Of a stretch of 64,000 bases of DNA, positions 7,710 to 16,733 are shown one piece after another (positions within the stretch are counted from its first letter, which is position 1; each line of letters opens with the position of its first letter). Origin of the DNA: Nonomuraea aurantiaca (GTDB lineage Bacteria; Actinomycetota; Actinomycetes; Streptosporangiales; Streptosporangiaceae); contig NZ_JAIWNB010000008.1 in the NCBI RefSeq assembly GCF_020215705.1, positions 62,001-126,000 on the forward strand. The letters run 5' to 3'. The position numbers and the translations under genes are program-made. The notes beneath the pieces were generated by a model. It worked only from the letters and a program-made list of their open reading frames with translations. It searched no databases and had not been told where the DNA came from.

Positions 7710-8768
7710 ATGATCACCTCCAGGGAGCTCAACCGGGCCACGCTGGCCAGGCAACTCCTGCTCCAGCGGCACGCGATGCCGGCGATACAGGCGGTGGAGC
7801 ACCTGGTCGGTCTGCAGGCGCAGGCGCCGTTCCCGCCGTACTTCGGGCTCTGGTCGCGTCTGGAGGGATTCCGGCCCGAGGAGCTGGCGGGGCTGCTGAC
7901 CGGGCGTGAGGCGGTGCGGATCGTGCTCATGCGCGGCACCGTCCACCTGGTCAGCGCCGCCGACTGCCTGACGTTACGGCCGCTGACGCAGCCGCAGCTC
8001 GCCAAATACCTGAACAGCGCGTACGGCCGGCAGCTGGCCGGTCTGGACCTGGCGGCGGTCGTCGAGGCGGGCCGCGAGGCGCTGACCGGCGAACCCCTCA
8101 CCGCGGCCAAGCTCGGCACGCTGCTGGCCGGGCGCTTCCCCGGCACGAACGCCGCCGACCTGGCACAGATCATGCGCATGCTGGCGCCGCTGGTGCAGGT
8201 GCCGCCCAGGGCGGTGTGGGGCAAGGCCGGGCAGACCGCGTACGCGACGGCCGAGTCGTGGCTGGGCCGCGAGCTGCACCCCGCCCCGTCGCTGGCGGAT
8301 CTGGTCATGCGCTATCTGGCCGCGTTCGGGCCCGCGACCGTGGCCGACGTACAGGCGTGGTCGGGGCTGACCGGGCTGCGCGAGGTGGTCGAAGGGCTGC
8401 GGCCGCGGCTGGTCGAGCTGGACAAGGGGCTGTTCGACCTGCCGGACGCGCCCCGGCCCGGCCCGGAGGCGGAGGCGCCGGTGCGGCTGCTGGCGCCGTT
8501 CGACAACGTGCTGCTCGGCCATGCCGACCGCACGCGGATCATCTCCGACGAGCACCGCAAGCGCGTCATCACCATCAACGGGCAGGTGCTCGGCACGGTC
8601 CTCGTCGACGGCTTCGTGCGAGGGGTGTGGAAGCGGGACAAGCGGGTGGTCAGCGTCGAGATGTTCGCGCCGGTGTCGCCGGGACAGGCCCAGGAGATCC
8701 GGGAGGAGGCGGCCAGGCTGCTCGCCTTCGCCCAACCGGGCAAGGCCGGCGAGGTCAGAGGGATCTGA
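7710..8768 (+). CDS. Winged-helix protein, AlkZ/YcaQ-like DNA glycosylase family
   Basis: 352 residues of the HTH_42 (AlkZ/YcaQ) family. The motif GLQAQAP places glutamines at Q36 and Q38, matching the QxQ catalytic motif of AlkZ-type glycosylases, which excise bulky or crosslinked bases. The N-terminal LNRATLARQLLLQR helix, MRGTVHLVSAADCLTLRPL, and the C-terminal ITINGQVLGTVLVDGFVRGVWKR segment are all typical. Members occur in antibiotic producers as self-resistance enzymes and elsewhere as general repair enzymes; this one has no evident biosynthetic cluster beside it. ATG at 7710, 39 bases after the hydrolase stop. Confidence 0.82.
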   Translation: MITSRELNRATLARQLLLQRHAMPAIQAVEHLVGLQAQAPFPPYFGLWSRLEGFRPEELAGLLTGREAVRIVLMRGTVHLVSAADCLTLRPLTQPQLAKYLNSAYGRQLAGLDLAAVVEAGREALTGEPLTAAKLGTLLAGRFPGTNAADLAQIMRMLAPLVQVPPRAVWGKAGQTAYATAESWLGRELHPAPSLADLVMRYLAAFGPATVADVQAWSGLTGLREVVEGLRPRLVELDKGLFDLPDAPRPGPEAEAPVRLLAPFDNVLLGHADRTRIISDEHRKRVITINGQVLGTVLVDGFVRGVWKRDKRVVSVEMFAPVSPGQAQEIREEAARLLAFAQPGKAGEVRGI

Positions 8769-8840
8769 TGGCGGTTTTCCGTAGTAGCTGTTGAGGGTTC
8801 CCGCAATGTGCCGAGGGGGCACTGTCCCTAGCGTTGACGC

Positions 8841-10223
8841 GTGCTCCTGAACACCCTCGCGGCGCTCTGCCTGGCCGTACTTCCCCCACTTCCCGCCCCG
8901 CCCACCCCCACCTCGATCGACGGGTTCATCGCCCAATATCGTGAAGCGACCGGATTGCCGGGCGTAGCGGTGGTGGTCACCAAAGGGAAGCAGGTCGTCC
9001 ACGCCGCGGGCTACGGCCGGACCGCGACAGGCGAGCCGGTGACCGCCGACACCCCCATGGCGCTCGCGTCGGTCAGCAAGTCCTTCACCTCACTGGCCGT
9101 CCTGCAACTGGTGGAGAAGGGCCAGGTCGAGCTCGACCAGCCGGTCCGCGGTTACCTGCCGGAGTTCCGGATGACCGATCCCCGGGCGGCCGACATCACG
9201 GTGCGCCAGCTGCTCAACCAGACGTCGGGCATGGCCGACTCGACCTTCCACGAGAAGAGCCTGCCCCAGCCCGACTCGCTCCAGGGCTCGGTGATGCGGC
9301 TCAGGGACGCGCGGCTCGCCTCGAAGCCGGGCACCGCCTTCAGCTACCACAACACCAACTATCAGGTCGCCGCCCGGCTGGTCGAGGTGGTGAGCGGCGA
9401 GCCGTTCCCGGGCTACCTCAAGACGCACGTGTTCACGCCCCTCGGCATGCGCCACAGCAGCACGATCGACACCGATCGGGACCTGCCGGGCAGCGCCCGT
9501 GGTCACCTCTACCTCCTCGGCCAGGCGATCGCCGTGCCGGAGCCGCACGGCTTCGGCAACGGCTCCGGCGGCGTGCTCAGCAGCGCCGGCGACATGGCCC
9601 GCTGGCTGATCGCCCAGAACAGCGGCGGCATCCTGTCTCCCGCGAGCGTCAAGGAGCTGCGCACGCCCTCGGCCCAGAACCCGGACTACGCCCTCGGCTG
9701 GGAGCTCGACCGGACCGCGGGCGGCACTCCCGTCGTACGCCACGGCGGCGACCTGTTCACCTCCACCGCCCAGCAGCTGCTGATGCCCGAGTCCGGTTAC
9801 GGCGTGGCGGTCATGGCCAACACCGGCATGGCCTTCGCCGACAGCGCCGCGCTCATGGACGGCCTGGTCGCCCTGATCGAGGGCCGGCAGCCGGAGCCGC
9901 CCTCCTCGCCCTTCCTGGCCACCGACCTGGTGTTCACACTGCTGACGCTGGCGACCGTCGCGCTGGCGGTGCGCGGCATCGCCCGCTCCCGGCGCTGGGC
10001 CGCCCGCCGGACGGGCTGGCAGCGATGGCGGCTGCTGCCGTACTTGTTGCCGCTCCTCCTGTGTACGGCCATCGTCCCGGTCTTCCGGGTGCTCGCCCGA
10101 GGCAGCGACATTTCCTGGATCCAGGTGGCATATCTCTACCCGACGTTCATGATCTGGCTGGTGACGGCCGCTGCGGCGGGGACGGCCCTGGTGGTCGCGC
10201 GCCTCTGGCCGCCACCCTCATGA
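8841..10223 (+). CDS. Membrane-anchored serine hydrolase, beta-lactamase/PBP4 family
   Basis: 460 residues. An N-terminal signal-like hydrophobic stretch (LLNTLAALCLAVLPPL) precedes a class C beta-lactamase/D-Ala peptidase-like domain with SVSK (Ser77, Lys80), Y169-H-N171 and an RHGGD block. Three hydrophobic segments at the C-terminus (from about 352, 395 and 430) should anchor the enzyme with its catalytic domain outside. Such proteins hydrolyse peptides or esters on the cell surface; the substrate is unknown. The GTG start has no clear Shine-Dalgarno sequence, and TAGCGT ends seven bases upstream, so a leaderless mRNA is possible. Confidence 0.85.
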   Translation: MLLNTLAALCLAVLPPLPAPPTPTSIDGFIAQYREATGLPGVAVVVTKGKQVVHAAGYGRTATGEPVTADTPMALASVSKSFTSLAVLQLVEKGQVELDQPVRGYLPEFRMTDPRAADITVRQLLNQTSGMADSTFHEKSLPQPDSLQGSVMRLRDARLASKPGTAFSYHNTNYQVAARLVEVVSGEPFPGYLKTHVFTPLGMRHSSTIDTDRDLPGSARGHLYLLGQAIAVPEPHGFGNGSGGVLSSAGDMARWLIAQNSGGILSPASVKELRTPSAQNPDYALGWELDRTAGGTPVVRHGGDLFTSTAQQLLMPESGYGVAVMANTGMAFADSAALMDGLVALIEGRQPEPPSSPFLATDLVFTLLTLATVALAVRGIARSRRWAARRTGWQRWRLLPYLLPLLLCTAIVPVFRVLARGSDISWIQVAYLYPTFMIWLVTAAAAGTALVVARLWPPPS

Positions 10224-10324
10224 TGGCCTTCCTCTGTCCTCGCTGCTGCCGGCCACGAGCTACCCGTTCCACCCGCAGGCGGGTGACCTCTCCAGCGGAG
10301 CGGGGGGCCGCCGGAGAGCCGGAG

Positions 10325-11320
10325 TCAGTTGCCCACGCCAAGGTGGGACATGAACGCGGACGGGTATCGGTCGCCACGGGCGGCGCCCGGCGGCACCGCC
10401 TTCTCGATGTCGGCGAGGTCGTCCGCGGTGAGGTTCAGATCCATCGCGGGCAGCGCCTCGGCCAGCCGCTCGCGGGTGCGCGCGCCGACCAGCGGCACGA
10501 TGTCCTCGCCCTGGGCGGCCACCCAGGCGATGGCCAGCTGGGCGACGGTGCGGCCCTTCGTCTCGGCGACCCGGCGCAGGGCCTCCACGAGGGCGAGGTT
10601 GTGTTCCACGTTCCCGCCGGCGAAGCGCGGGCTGAAGCCGCGGCTGTCGCCAGGCCCGGCGGTGTGGCCGGCGGCCCAGTGCCCGGAGATGAGGCCGCGG
10701 CCGAGGACGCCGTAGGCGGTCAGGCCGATGCCGAGCTCCCGCAGCGTGGGCAGCACCTCCGCCTCCACCGCGCGGGAGATCAGCGAGTACTCGATCTGCA
10801 GGTCGGCGATCGGGTGCACGGCGTGCGCCCGGCGGATCGTCGCCGCGTCGACCTCCGAGAGCCCGATGTGGCGCACGTGTCCGGCGTCGACCATCTCCTT
10901 GATCGCGCCCACCGTCTCCTCGATCGGCACCGCCGGGTCCAGCCGGGCGGGGCGGTAGATGTCGATGTGGTCGGTGCCCAGCCGGGTCAGCGAGTAGGCC
11001 AGGAAGTTCTTCACCGCCTCGGGACGGCTGTCCTGGCCGCCGAACTCGTGGCCCGGCCCCCGCAGCATGCCGAACTTGACGCTCAGCGCGTAGCTGTCGC
11101 GATCCCGGCCGCGCAGCGCCTCGGCCAGCAGCAACTCGTTGTGGCCCATGGCGTAGAAGTCGCCGGTGTCGATCAGGGTGACGCCGCTCTCCAGCGCGGC
11201 GTGCACGGTGGCGATGCTCTCCGCGCGGTCGGCCGTGCCGTACGCGCCCGACATGCCCATCGCGCCCAGGCCCAGCGCGGACACGGCCGGTCCGGTGCGG
11301 CCCAGGGTTCGTCTCTGCAT
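10325..11320 (-). CDS. Aldo/keto reductase
   Basis: 331 residues with the family pattern: RTLGRTG-PAVSALGLGAMGMS at the start, Asp51 and Tyr56 in DTGDFYAMGHNE, Lys82 in SVKFG, and GLSEVDAATIRRAH and VPLVGARTRERLAEAL in the NADP-binding half. The region that normally holds the catalytic His reads DIYRPARLDP, a variation seen in bacterial members. It should reduce aldehydes or ketones with NADPH. The ATG at 11320 follows AGGGAG; the upstream start at 11353 is rejected. It is divergent from an HTH regulator that probably controls it. Confidence 0.9.
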   Translation of the reverse strand: MQRRTLGRTGPAVSALGLGAMGMSGAYGTADRAESIATVHAALESGVTLIDTGDFYAMGHNELLLAEALRGRDRDSYALSVKFGMLRGPGHEFGGQDSRPEAVKNFLAYSLTRLGTDHIDIYRPARLDPAVPIEETVGAIKEMVDAGHVRHIGLSEVDAATIRRAHAVHPIADLQIEYSLISRAVEAEVLPTLRELGIGLTAYGVLGRGLISGHWAAGHTAGPGDSRGFSPRFAGGNVEHNLALVEALRRVAETKGRTVAQLAIAWVAAQGEDIVPLVGARTRERLAEALPAMDLNLTADDLADIEKAVPPGAARGDRYPSAFMSHLGVGN

Positions 11321-11448
11321 CACGTACTCCCTCGTTGTCGATGTCGTCTCCAACCTTGGGCCCGAGCCGGGACGGGCGGGAGCGGAGCGTTCATCGTGGG
11401 AGAGCCGCTCCCTGGATGGGCTCGCCCGCCGCGAGAGACCATGGGGTC

Positions 11449-12309
11449 ATGCAACGTGACCAGCTCGCCGACTTCCTGCGCCGCCGCCGCGAGGCGATCC
11501 GCCCGGCCGAGGTGGGCCTGGCGGACGGCCCGCGCCGCCGTACCGTCGGCCTGCGCCGGGAAGAGGTGGCGATGCTCGCCGGCATGTCGGTGGACTATGT
11601 CGTACGCCTCGAGCAGGGCCGCAGCAGTCAGCCCTCGACCCAGCTGCTCGGCGCGCTGGCCCGGGCGTTGCGCTTGTCCGACGACGAGCGCGACCACCTG
11701 TTCCACCTGGCCGGCCACCGGCCCCCGCCCGCCGACGGGGTGGCCCGCCTGGCCCGCGCCGGCCTGATGCGCATGCTCGACCTGCTCGGCGACACCCCGG
11801 CCCTGGTGCTGTCCGACCTGGGCGAGGTCCTCGCCCAGAACCGGGCGGACGTCCTGCTGATGGGCGACCACACCGGCTTCTCCGGCGACCGGCGCTATGT
11901 CGTACACCGCTGGTTCACCGAGCCCGCCGCGCGCGCCCTTTGCCCGCCCGAGGAGCAGGAGTATCAGGCCCGTCAGCTCGTGGCCGACCTGCGCGCGGCC
12001 GTGGGTCGCCGGTCCGGTGACGCCGCGGTCGCCGGGCTCGTCGACCGTCTGCGGGCCGCCAGCGCCGACTTCCGGCGACTCTGGGCCGAGCACGAGGTGG
12101 CGGTCCGGCGCGCCGACCGCAAGACCATGCTGCACCCGCGGGTGGGCCGCCTGGTGATGGACTGCGAGACCCTGGTCACTCCCGACCAGGGTCAGCAGCT
12201 GCTGGTGCTCACCGCGGCGGACGCCGAGACCCGCGAGCGGCTGGAACTGCTGCGAGTCCTCGGTATCGAGGAGTTCCCCGCGAGGGCAACGGACACGCCC
12301 GCACGGTGA
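11449..12309 (+). CDS. Helix-turn-helix regulator, XRE type with MmyB-like ligand domain
   Basis: 286 residues. The XRE-type HTH spans about 5-70 (LADFLRRRREAI, RRTVGLRREEVAMLAGMSVDYVVRLEQGR), followed by an MmyB-like domain (GDTPALVLSDLGEVLAQN, RYVVHRWFTEPAAR, HPRVGRLVMDCETL, LVLTAADAETRERLELL). In this family the C-terminal domain binds a fatty-acid-like or similar small ligand (family knowledge). Divergent placement with 128 bases to the aldo/keto reductase is the classic arrangement in which the regulator controls the reductase. ATG 11449 is chosen because the domain begins there; the longer frame from 11335 adds unconserved residues. Confidence 0.9.
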   Translation: MQRDQLADFLRRRREAIRPAEVGLADGPRRRTVGLRREEVAMLAGMSVDYVVRLEQGRSSQPSTQLLGALARALRLSDDERDHLFHLAGHRPPPADGVARLARAGLMRMLDLLGDTPALVLSDLGEVLAQNRADVLLMGDHTGFSGDRRYVVHRWFTEPAARALCPPEEQEYQARQLVADLRAAVGRRSGDAAVAGLVDRLRAASADFRRLWAEHEVAVRRADRKTMLHPRVGRLVMDCETLVTPDQGQQLLVLTAADAETRERLELLRVLGIEEFPARATDTPAR

Positions 12310-12510
12310 AGCGGCCGATCAACGGCACCGGCTCGGCATTCGGCGAAGTGACCGTCCCCAAGCTGCGGAATCGCGGGGTGGCCGACGTGCGGGTCCGCGG
12401 CGGCCCGGAACCGGAGGCCGCCGAGGCATCGGCCGCGTGGCCGGCGGCAGCACCGCGACGTCATCCGGGCCGGCCGGGCCGCCTCGGACGGCTCGGCCTG
12501 CTCGCCAGGC

Positions 12511-13845
12511 CTACTGAGGCCGGACGTTGTGGTTGCGGGCGAACAGATTGCCGGGGTCGTACTGACGCTTGACCGCCGCGAGCCGCTCGTAGGTCCGCCG
12601 CGGATAGATCGCGGCGACATCCTCCTCGGTGGCGGAGGTGAGGAAGTTGGCGTAGGCGCCGTTGACGTGCGGTGCGAGTCTCGCCCAGATCGCGTCCAGA
12701 GCAGGACGCGCGGCCTCGACGACCGGCTGCGGCCCCAGGATGGTGGTCACGACCATCAACTCCGCCCGGCGATGCGCGTAGGCGGTGGCATCGTCGGGGA
12801 CGCGGGACACCGCACCGCCGACGCCGCGCACGGCGATGAACGGCGACCCCTGCGCCGCCCCGACCTCGACCAGGACCCGAAGGAGCTCGGGCACCGACGC
12901 CTCCTCGACGAATGCGCTTCGGGTGACCAGCTGGATGCCCGGCGGCGGGGTGGCGCCGTCCACGAGCGTGTCCCCATAGGGCCGCAGCGCGACATCGTCG
13001 TCGATCACCGTGCCGAGCCGCCGGAGCGGATCGATGGCCTGCGCCGCGAGATCCGGGTCATCGCCGTCGAAGGCGACGCGGATCTCGACCGGCGCTTCGG
13101 GCCCGCCCGCGAAGGGATTGGCGAACTCCACGACGGAGGTGAGCTCTTCGGGGGCCGTACGGAGGTGGTCCGCCCAGCCCTGGAGCACGGTGGCCGCCTG
13201 CGAGGCCGGGAAGGCGATCCTGCCGTAGAAGACGTCCGTCGTCGGGTGGGCCGCGAACTCGAAGGCGGTCACGATCCCGAAATTGCCGCCGCCACCGCGC
13301 ATCGCCCAGAACAGCTCCGGGTTCTCCTCCTCGCTCGCCTGTACGACCTCCCCGCCGGCCGTGACCACCTGCGCGGCGACCAGATTGTCCAGTGCGAGGC
13401 CGTACTTCCTGACCTTCCAGCCGATGCCACCGGTCAACGTCAGCCCGCCGACACCGACGCCCTTGGTGTCGCCGGAGGAGATCGCCAGGCCGTGCGGGGC
13501 CAAGGCGGCCACGACCTGGCCCCAGGTGGCGCCGCCGCCGATCCGTACGAGGTGACGCTCCTTGTCGATGACCTCGACGTCCGCGAGCCTGCTCAGGTCG
13601 ATCACGACGCCGTCGTCAAGAGTGCCGAAGCCCGCGAAGCTGTGGCCGCCGCCTCGCACGGACAGCGAAAGCCCGGCGCCGGCGGCGAATGTGACACCTG
13701 CTCGGACGTCTTCGACGCTCTTGGGCCGCAGAACACAGGCCGGACTGCCCGAAGCCAGTATCGAGCGGCTGGCCGAGGTGTACTCGGCCGCGCCCGGTTC
13801 GATGATGTCGCCGCCGAAGTCACGACGAAGGGTTTCAAGACGCAT
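12511..13845 (-). CDS. FAD-binding oxidoreductase, berberine-bridge-like
   Basis: 444 residues. The FAD-binding PCMH-type domain occupies the N-terminal half with VRGGGHSFAGF; His68 is the expected covalent flavin attachment site. A second conserved block GVGVGGLTLTGGIGWKVRKYGL follows, and the C-terminal BBE motif appears as NGAYANF...YERLAAVKRQYDPGNLFARN. It is a single-chain oxidase of unknown substrate. Start ATG 13845 follows AAAAGGA; the TTG at 13863 is rejected. It lies 101 bases after the carboxymuconolactone-decarboxylase-like gene on the same strand. Oxidoreductase and decarboxylase genes are known partners of ECF41 sigma factors, so it probably belongs to that unit. Confidence 0.9.
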   Translation of the reverse strand: MRLETLRRDFGGDIIEPGAAEYTSASRSILASGSPACVLRPKSVEDVRAGVTFAAGAGLSLSVRGGGHSFAGFGTLDDGVVIDLSRLADVEVIDKERHLVRIGGGATWGQVVAALAPHGLAISSGDTKGVGVGGLTLTGGIGWKVRKYGLALDNLVAAQVVTAGGEVVQASEEENPELFWAMRGGGGNFGIVTAFEFAAHPTTDVFYGRIAFPASQAATVLQGWADHLRTAPEELTSVVEFANPFAGGPEAPVEIRVAFDGDDPDLAAQAIDPLRRLGTVIDDDVALRPYGDTLVDGATPPPGIQLVTRSAFVEEASVPELLRVLVEVGAAQGSPFIAVRGVGGAVSRVPDDATAYAHRRAELMVVTTILGPQPVVEAARPALDAIWARLAPHVNGAYANFLTSATEEDVAAIYPRRTYERLAAVKRQYDPGNLFARNHNVRPQ

Positions 13846-13946
13846 GACATTCCTTTTCCGCAATAGCCGGGCTGGTGGTGGTCGCTCCGGGTGGTGGGGC
13901 GGCCCGGATGGACGGGATCCCGGGCCGCTGGGGATCGGCCTGCCGG

Positions 13947-14432
13947 TCAGTTCGCCATGGCGTCGAACATGCCGGGCTGGTAGGAGCCCCCGGGGTTGCG
14001 CACGATCACGTTGAGCCGGTTGTTGGCGTTGATCATGGCGATGAGGGAGACCAGCGCGACGATCTGGTCGTCGTCGTAGTGCTTGCGCGCCTTGGCCCAG
14101 GTGTCGTCGGACACGCCGTGGTGGGTGTCGGCGAGCCGGGTGCCCTCCTCGGTGAGCGCCAGCGCGGCCTGCTCGGCCTCGGTGAACACGGTGGACTCGC
14201 GCCAGGCGGCGACCAGGTGGAGCCGGACCGCGCTCTCCCCGGCGGCCGTGGCGTCCTTGGTGTGGTAGTCGACGCAGAAACCGCAGCCGTTGATCTGGCT
14301 GGCGCGCAGCATCACCAGGTCCTGGATGGTCTGGGGGAGCGGCGACTGCTGGATGGCCAGGGCGACGTTGTAGATCCGCTTGGCGATCTTGGCGCCGAGC
14401 TCGTTGGCCATCAGGTCCATACGCTGTTCCAT
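13947..14432 (-). CDS. Carboxymuconolactone decarboxylase/AhpD-like protein (ECF41 partner)
   Basis: 161 residues, AhpD-like. The redox motif is GCGFC with Cys50 and Cys53 followed by His57 (VDYHTKDA), preceded by DLVMLRASQINGC. This CxxC-x3-H arrangement is typical of alkylhydroperoxidase-like members rather than true gamma-carboxymuconolactone decarboxylases, so a peroxide-reducing role is possible. GAGGA precedes the ATG. Its promoter region holds TGTCACA-N16-GATCTC on the coding strand, matching the site upstream of the divergent ECF41 sigma gene, so it is a likely direct target of that sigma factor. Confidence 0.92.
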   Translation of the reverse strand: MEQRMDLMANELGAKIAKRIYNVALAIQQSPLPQTIQDLVMLRASQINGCGFCVDYHTKDATAAGESAVRLHLVAAWRESTVFTEAEQAALALTEEGTRLADTHHGVSDDTWAKARKHYDDDQIVALVSLIAMINANNRLNVIVRNPGGSYQPGMFDAMAN

Positions 14433-14497
14433 GATGTGGTCCTCATTCGTGCTGGTGCGTGCCGCGTCGATCGTCGGCGCGGCGTCCTGGCGAACAA

Positions 14498-14526
14498 GAG
14501 ATCCCGGCCACCCGATCCGTGTGACA
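14498..14526 (-). promoter_or_regulatory. Candidate ECF41 promoter for the decarboxylase-like gene
   Basis: On the minus strand TGTCACA (14526-14520) is followed by exactly 16 bases and GATCTC (14503-14498). ECF41 sigma factors are reported to recognise TGTCACA-N16-CGTC. The element lies 66-94 bases upstream of the ATG of the decarboxylase-like gene and is the mirror of the site at 14561. Confidence 0.7.
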
Positions 14527-14560
14527 GCGCGGCGATGTGACGTGCATCACCGATCGGGGG

Positions 14561-14589
14561 TGTCACAAAGCGGTGGGGAGCGGGATCTC
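14561..14589 (+). promoter_or_regulatory. Candidate autoregulatory ECF41 promoter of the sigma gene
   Basis: TGTCACA at 14561-14567, then 16 bases, then GATCTC at 14584-14589, about 40 bases before the sigma ATG at 14630. The minus-35, spacer length and minus-10 are identical to the divergent site at 14498-14526, while the spacers differ in sequence, as expected for selected promoter elements. Confidence 0.7.
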
Positions 14590-14629
14590 ATGTACGGCAC
14601 GGTCGAGAACGAACAGGCGGGAACCAGCG

Positions 14630-15568
14630 ATGAGCGAACACAGCGAGAAACCGACGGACACGGCAGGGCCCCTCGCTGGTGGCAGCCGCATGGACTCCGT
14701 CGTGGACCCGGCCACTGAGGCGTTCCTCGCCCACCGCAACCTGCTCTTCACGGTCGCCTACGAGATGCTCGGCTCGGCCGCCGACGCCGAGGACGTCCTT
14801 CAGGAGACGTGGCTGCTGTGGGCGGGCGTCGATCTGGGCACAGTCCGGGATCAGCGTGCCTACCTGGTCCGGATCACCACACGGCAGGCGCTGAAACGGC
14901 TGCGGACGCTCGGCCGGCGCAAGGAGTCCTACGTCGGCCCCTGGCTGCCCGAGCCGCTGCTGACCGCGCCGGACGTGGCCGAGGACGTCGAGCTGGCCGA
15001 CAGCGTCTCGACGGCGATGCTGCTGGTGCTGGAGACGCTTCAGCCGACCGAGCGGGCGGTGTTCGTCCTGCGTGAGGTCTTCGATCTGGACTACGACGAG
15101 ATCGCCGAGGCCGTCGGCAAGAGCCCGGCCGCGGTCCGCCAGATCGCCCACCGGGCCCGGGGGCACGTCGCCGCGCGCCGGCCACGCGACGTCGTCTCCC
15201 CGGCCGAGACCCGAGCCGCGCTCCAGGCGTTCCAGAGGGCGGTCGAAACGGGTGATCTGCAGCGGCTGCTCGACATCCTCGCGCCGGATGTCGTCCTCCT
15301 GGCAGATGGCGGCGGAGTCAAGCTGGCCGCGCTGGCGCCCGTCGTGGGGGCCGACCAGGTGGCCCGTGTGCTGGGTAACCTCACCCCCGTGGCGTCGCTG
15401 CAGCCGGCACAGGTCAACGGCCATCCGGCACTGATCGTCCGGCTCGACGGCGAAATCGACACCGTTGTGACGGTGCGCATCGGCAACGGTCTCATCACCG
15501 GGCTCTACGCCGTACGCAATCCCGAGAAGCTGTCGCGCATGGAGTGGGAGACCACGGTGACCCGCTGA
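14630..15568 (+). CDS. ECF41-type sigma factor (SigJ-like) with SnoaL-like C-terminal domain
   Basis: 312 residues. Region 2 spans about 30-95 (LLFTVAYEMLGSAADAEDVLQETWLLW, RAYLVRITTRQAL), region 4 about 135-185 (LQPTERAVFVLREVFDLDYDEIAEAVGKSPAAVRQIAHRA), and an NTF2/SnoaL-like domain fills the rest. ADGGGVK near residue 225 corresponds to the DGGGK motif of ECF41 extensions, which regulate activity in place of an anti-sigma factor (family knowledge). The ATG at 14630 is used; an upstream in-frame start at 14537 lies before the candidate promoter. It faces away from the decarboxylase-like and FAD oxidoreductase genes, its probable regulon. Confidence 0.92.
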   Translation: MSEHSEKPTDTAGPLAGGSRMDSVVDPATEAFLAHRNLLFTVAYEMLGSAADAEDVLQETWLLWAGVDLGTVRDQRAYLVRITTRQALKRLRTLGRRKESYVGPWLPEPLLTAPDVAEDVELADSVSTAMLLVLETLQPTERAVFVLREVFDLDYDEIAEAVGKSPAAVRQIAHRARGHVAARRPRDVVSPAETRAALQAFQRAVETGDLQRLLDILAPDVVLLADGGGVKLAALAPVVGADQVARVLGNLTPVASLQPAQVNGHPALIVRLDGEIDTVVTVRIGNGLITGLYAVRNPEKLSRMEWETTVTR

Positions 15569-15685
15569 GCCAGGGGGCGAGGACCGTACGGGCCGTAGGA
15601 GCCGCAGGCCACCGAGGCCCGGCGGGGCGCGCCTCAATGGCCGTCGGCGAGCAGCACCGGAGGCGTCGGTGAAACGGGCTCGTTC

Positions 15686-16696
15686 CTACGCGACCGTGAG
15701 CACGATCTTGCCTCGGATGTGCCCTCGGGCGGCGCGTTCGTGCGCCGCCCGCGCGTCCGCGAGCGGGAACGTGCTGTCGATCGCGACGCGAACCGTGCCC
15801 GCGTCGAGCAGGCGTCCCAGTTCGGCGAGCTGCGCACCGTCCGCGCGGACCTGGGTGGCCGAGACCGTGACGCCCAGCTTCGCGGTCTGTTCGTCATCGA
15901 AGTCGCCGGGGAAGACCGGGTACAACGCGCCGCCGCGCCTGAGCGTGCGCAGGAAACGACCGCTGTCGCGGCCACCGACGGTATCGAGCACGAGATCAAG
16001 GTCGTGCAGGAGTTCCTCGGGACGGCTCTTGGTGTAGTCGATGAACTCGTCGGCGCCGAGCTCGCGCAGGAACGACTCGTGCGCGCCCGATGCCACCGCG
16101 ATGACGCGCGCACCTCTCCACTTCGCGAGCTGCAGCGCGAGGTGTCCCACGCCACCCGCGGCGCCGTTGATGAGCACCGTCGTCTCAGCGTTCAGCGCCA
16201 TCGGGCGATGGCGCGCCGCTTGGAAGGGCGAGGGATGATCGTGCCCGAGCTCGATCAGGAACTGCCACGCGGTGAGCCCCGCCATCGGCGCCCCCGCGGC
16301 GTGCACGTGATCGACGCGAGCGGGCTTGCATGCGAGGTCCGAGGCGGGCGCGGCGACGTACTCGGCATAGGCGCTGCCCTCGAAACTGGGGAAGCGAAGG
16401 AGGCCGAAGACCTCGTCGCCGACGGAGAGGCCGTCCACATCCGCGGCGACGGCCGCGACGACGCCCGACACGTCCGTTCCCGGGATCATGGGCAGGCTCA
16501 GCTTCGGCCTCATGTCAGGAGGCACGTTGGACATTCCCTCGCGCACGTACCAGTCGGGGGGATTGATGCCAACCGCGTGAACGCGAACGAGCACCTCACC
16601 CGGTTTCGGCTCGGGGATCGGCACCTCGTCGTAACGCAGCACCTCAGGGCCACCGTGCTCATGCAGCCGGATGGCCTTCATCGTGTTCGTCGGCAT
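15686..16696 (-). CDS. NADP-dependent quinone oxidoreductase / zinc-independent alcohol dehydrogenase family
   Basis: 336 residues of the medium-chain dehydrogenase/reductase superfamily. The N-terminal catalytic domain shows MKAIRLHEHGGPEVLRYDEVP and GTDVSGVVAAVAADVDGLSVGDEVFG; the nucleotide-binding motif is INGAAGGVGHLALQLAKWRGARVIAVAS. Structural and catalytic zinc Cys residues are absent, so it is of the quinone-reductase type. It is divergent from a TetR gene, and the 94-base spacer holds two copies of a palindromic operator, so expression is probably derepressed by an electrophile or quinone-like ligand of that TetR (inference). Confidence 0.9.
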   Translation of the reverse strand: MPTNTMKAIRLHEHGGPEVLRYDEVPIPEPKPGEVLVRVHAVGINPPDWYVREGMSNVPPDMRPKLSLPMIPGTDVSGVVAAVAADVDGLSVGDEVFGLLRFPSFEGSAYAEYVAAPASDLACKPARVDHVHAAGAPMAGLTAWQFLIELGHDHPSPFQAARHRPMALNAETTVLINGAAGGVGHLALQLAKWRGARVIAVASGAHESFLRELGADEFIDYTKSRPEELLHDLDLVLDTVGGRDSGRFLRTLRRGGALYPVFPGDFDDEQTAKLGVTVSATQVRADGAQLAELGRLLDAGTVRVAIDSTFPLADARAAHERAARGHIRGKIVLTVA

Positions 16697-16733
16697 AGCT
16701 GTCGCCTTTCACCGCAGATGGGATATCGTTTTC

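Noticed and set aside
12306..12510. Possible Rossmann-fold remnant (NGTGSAFGEVTVPKLRNRG)
   Set aside because: The resemblance to a glycine-rich nucleotide loop is too weak and short; no flanking dehydrogenase sequence is present.
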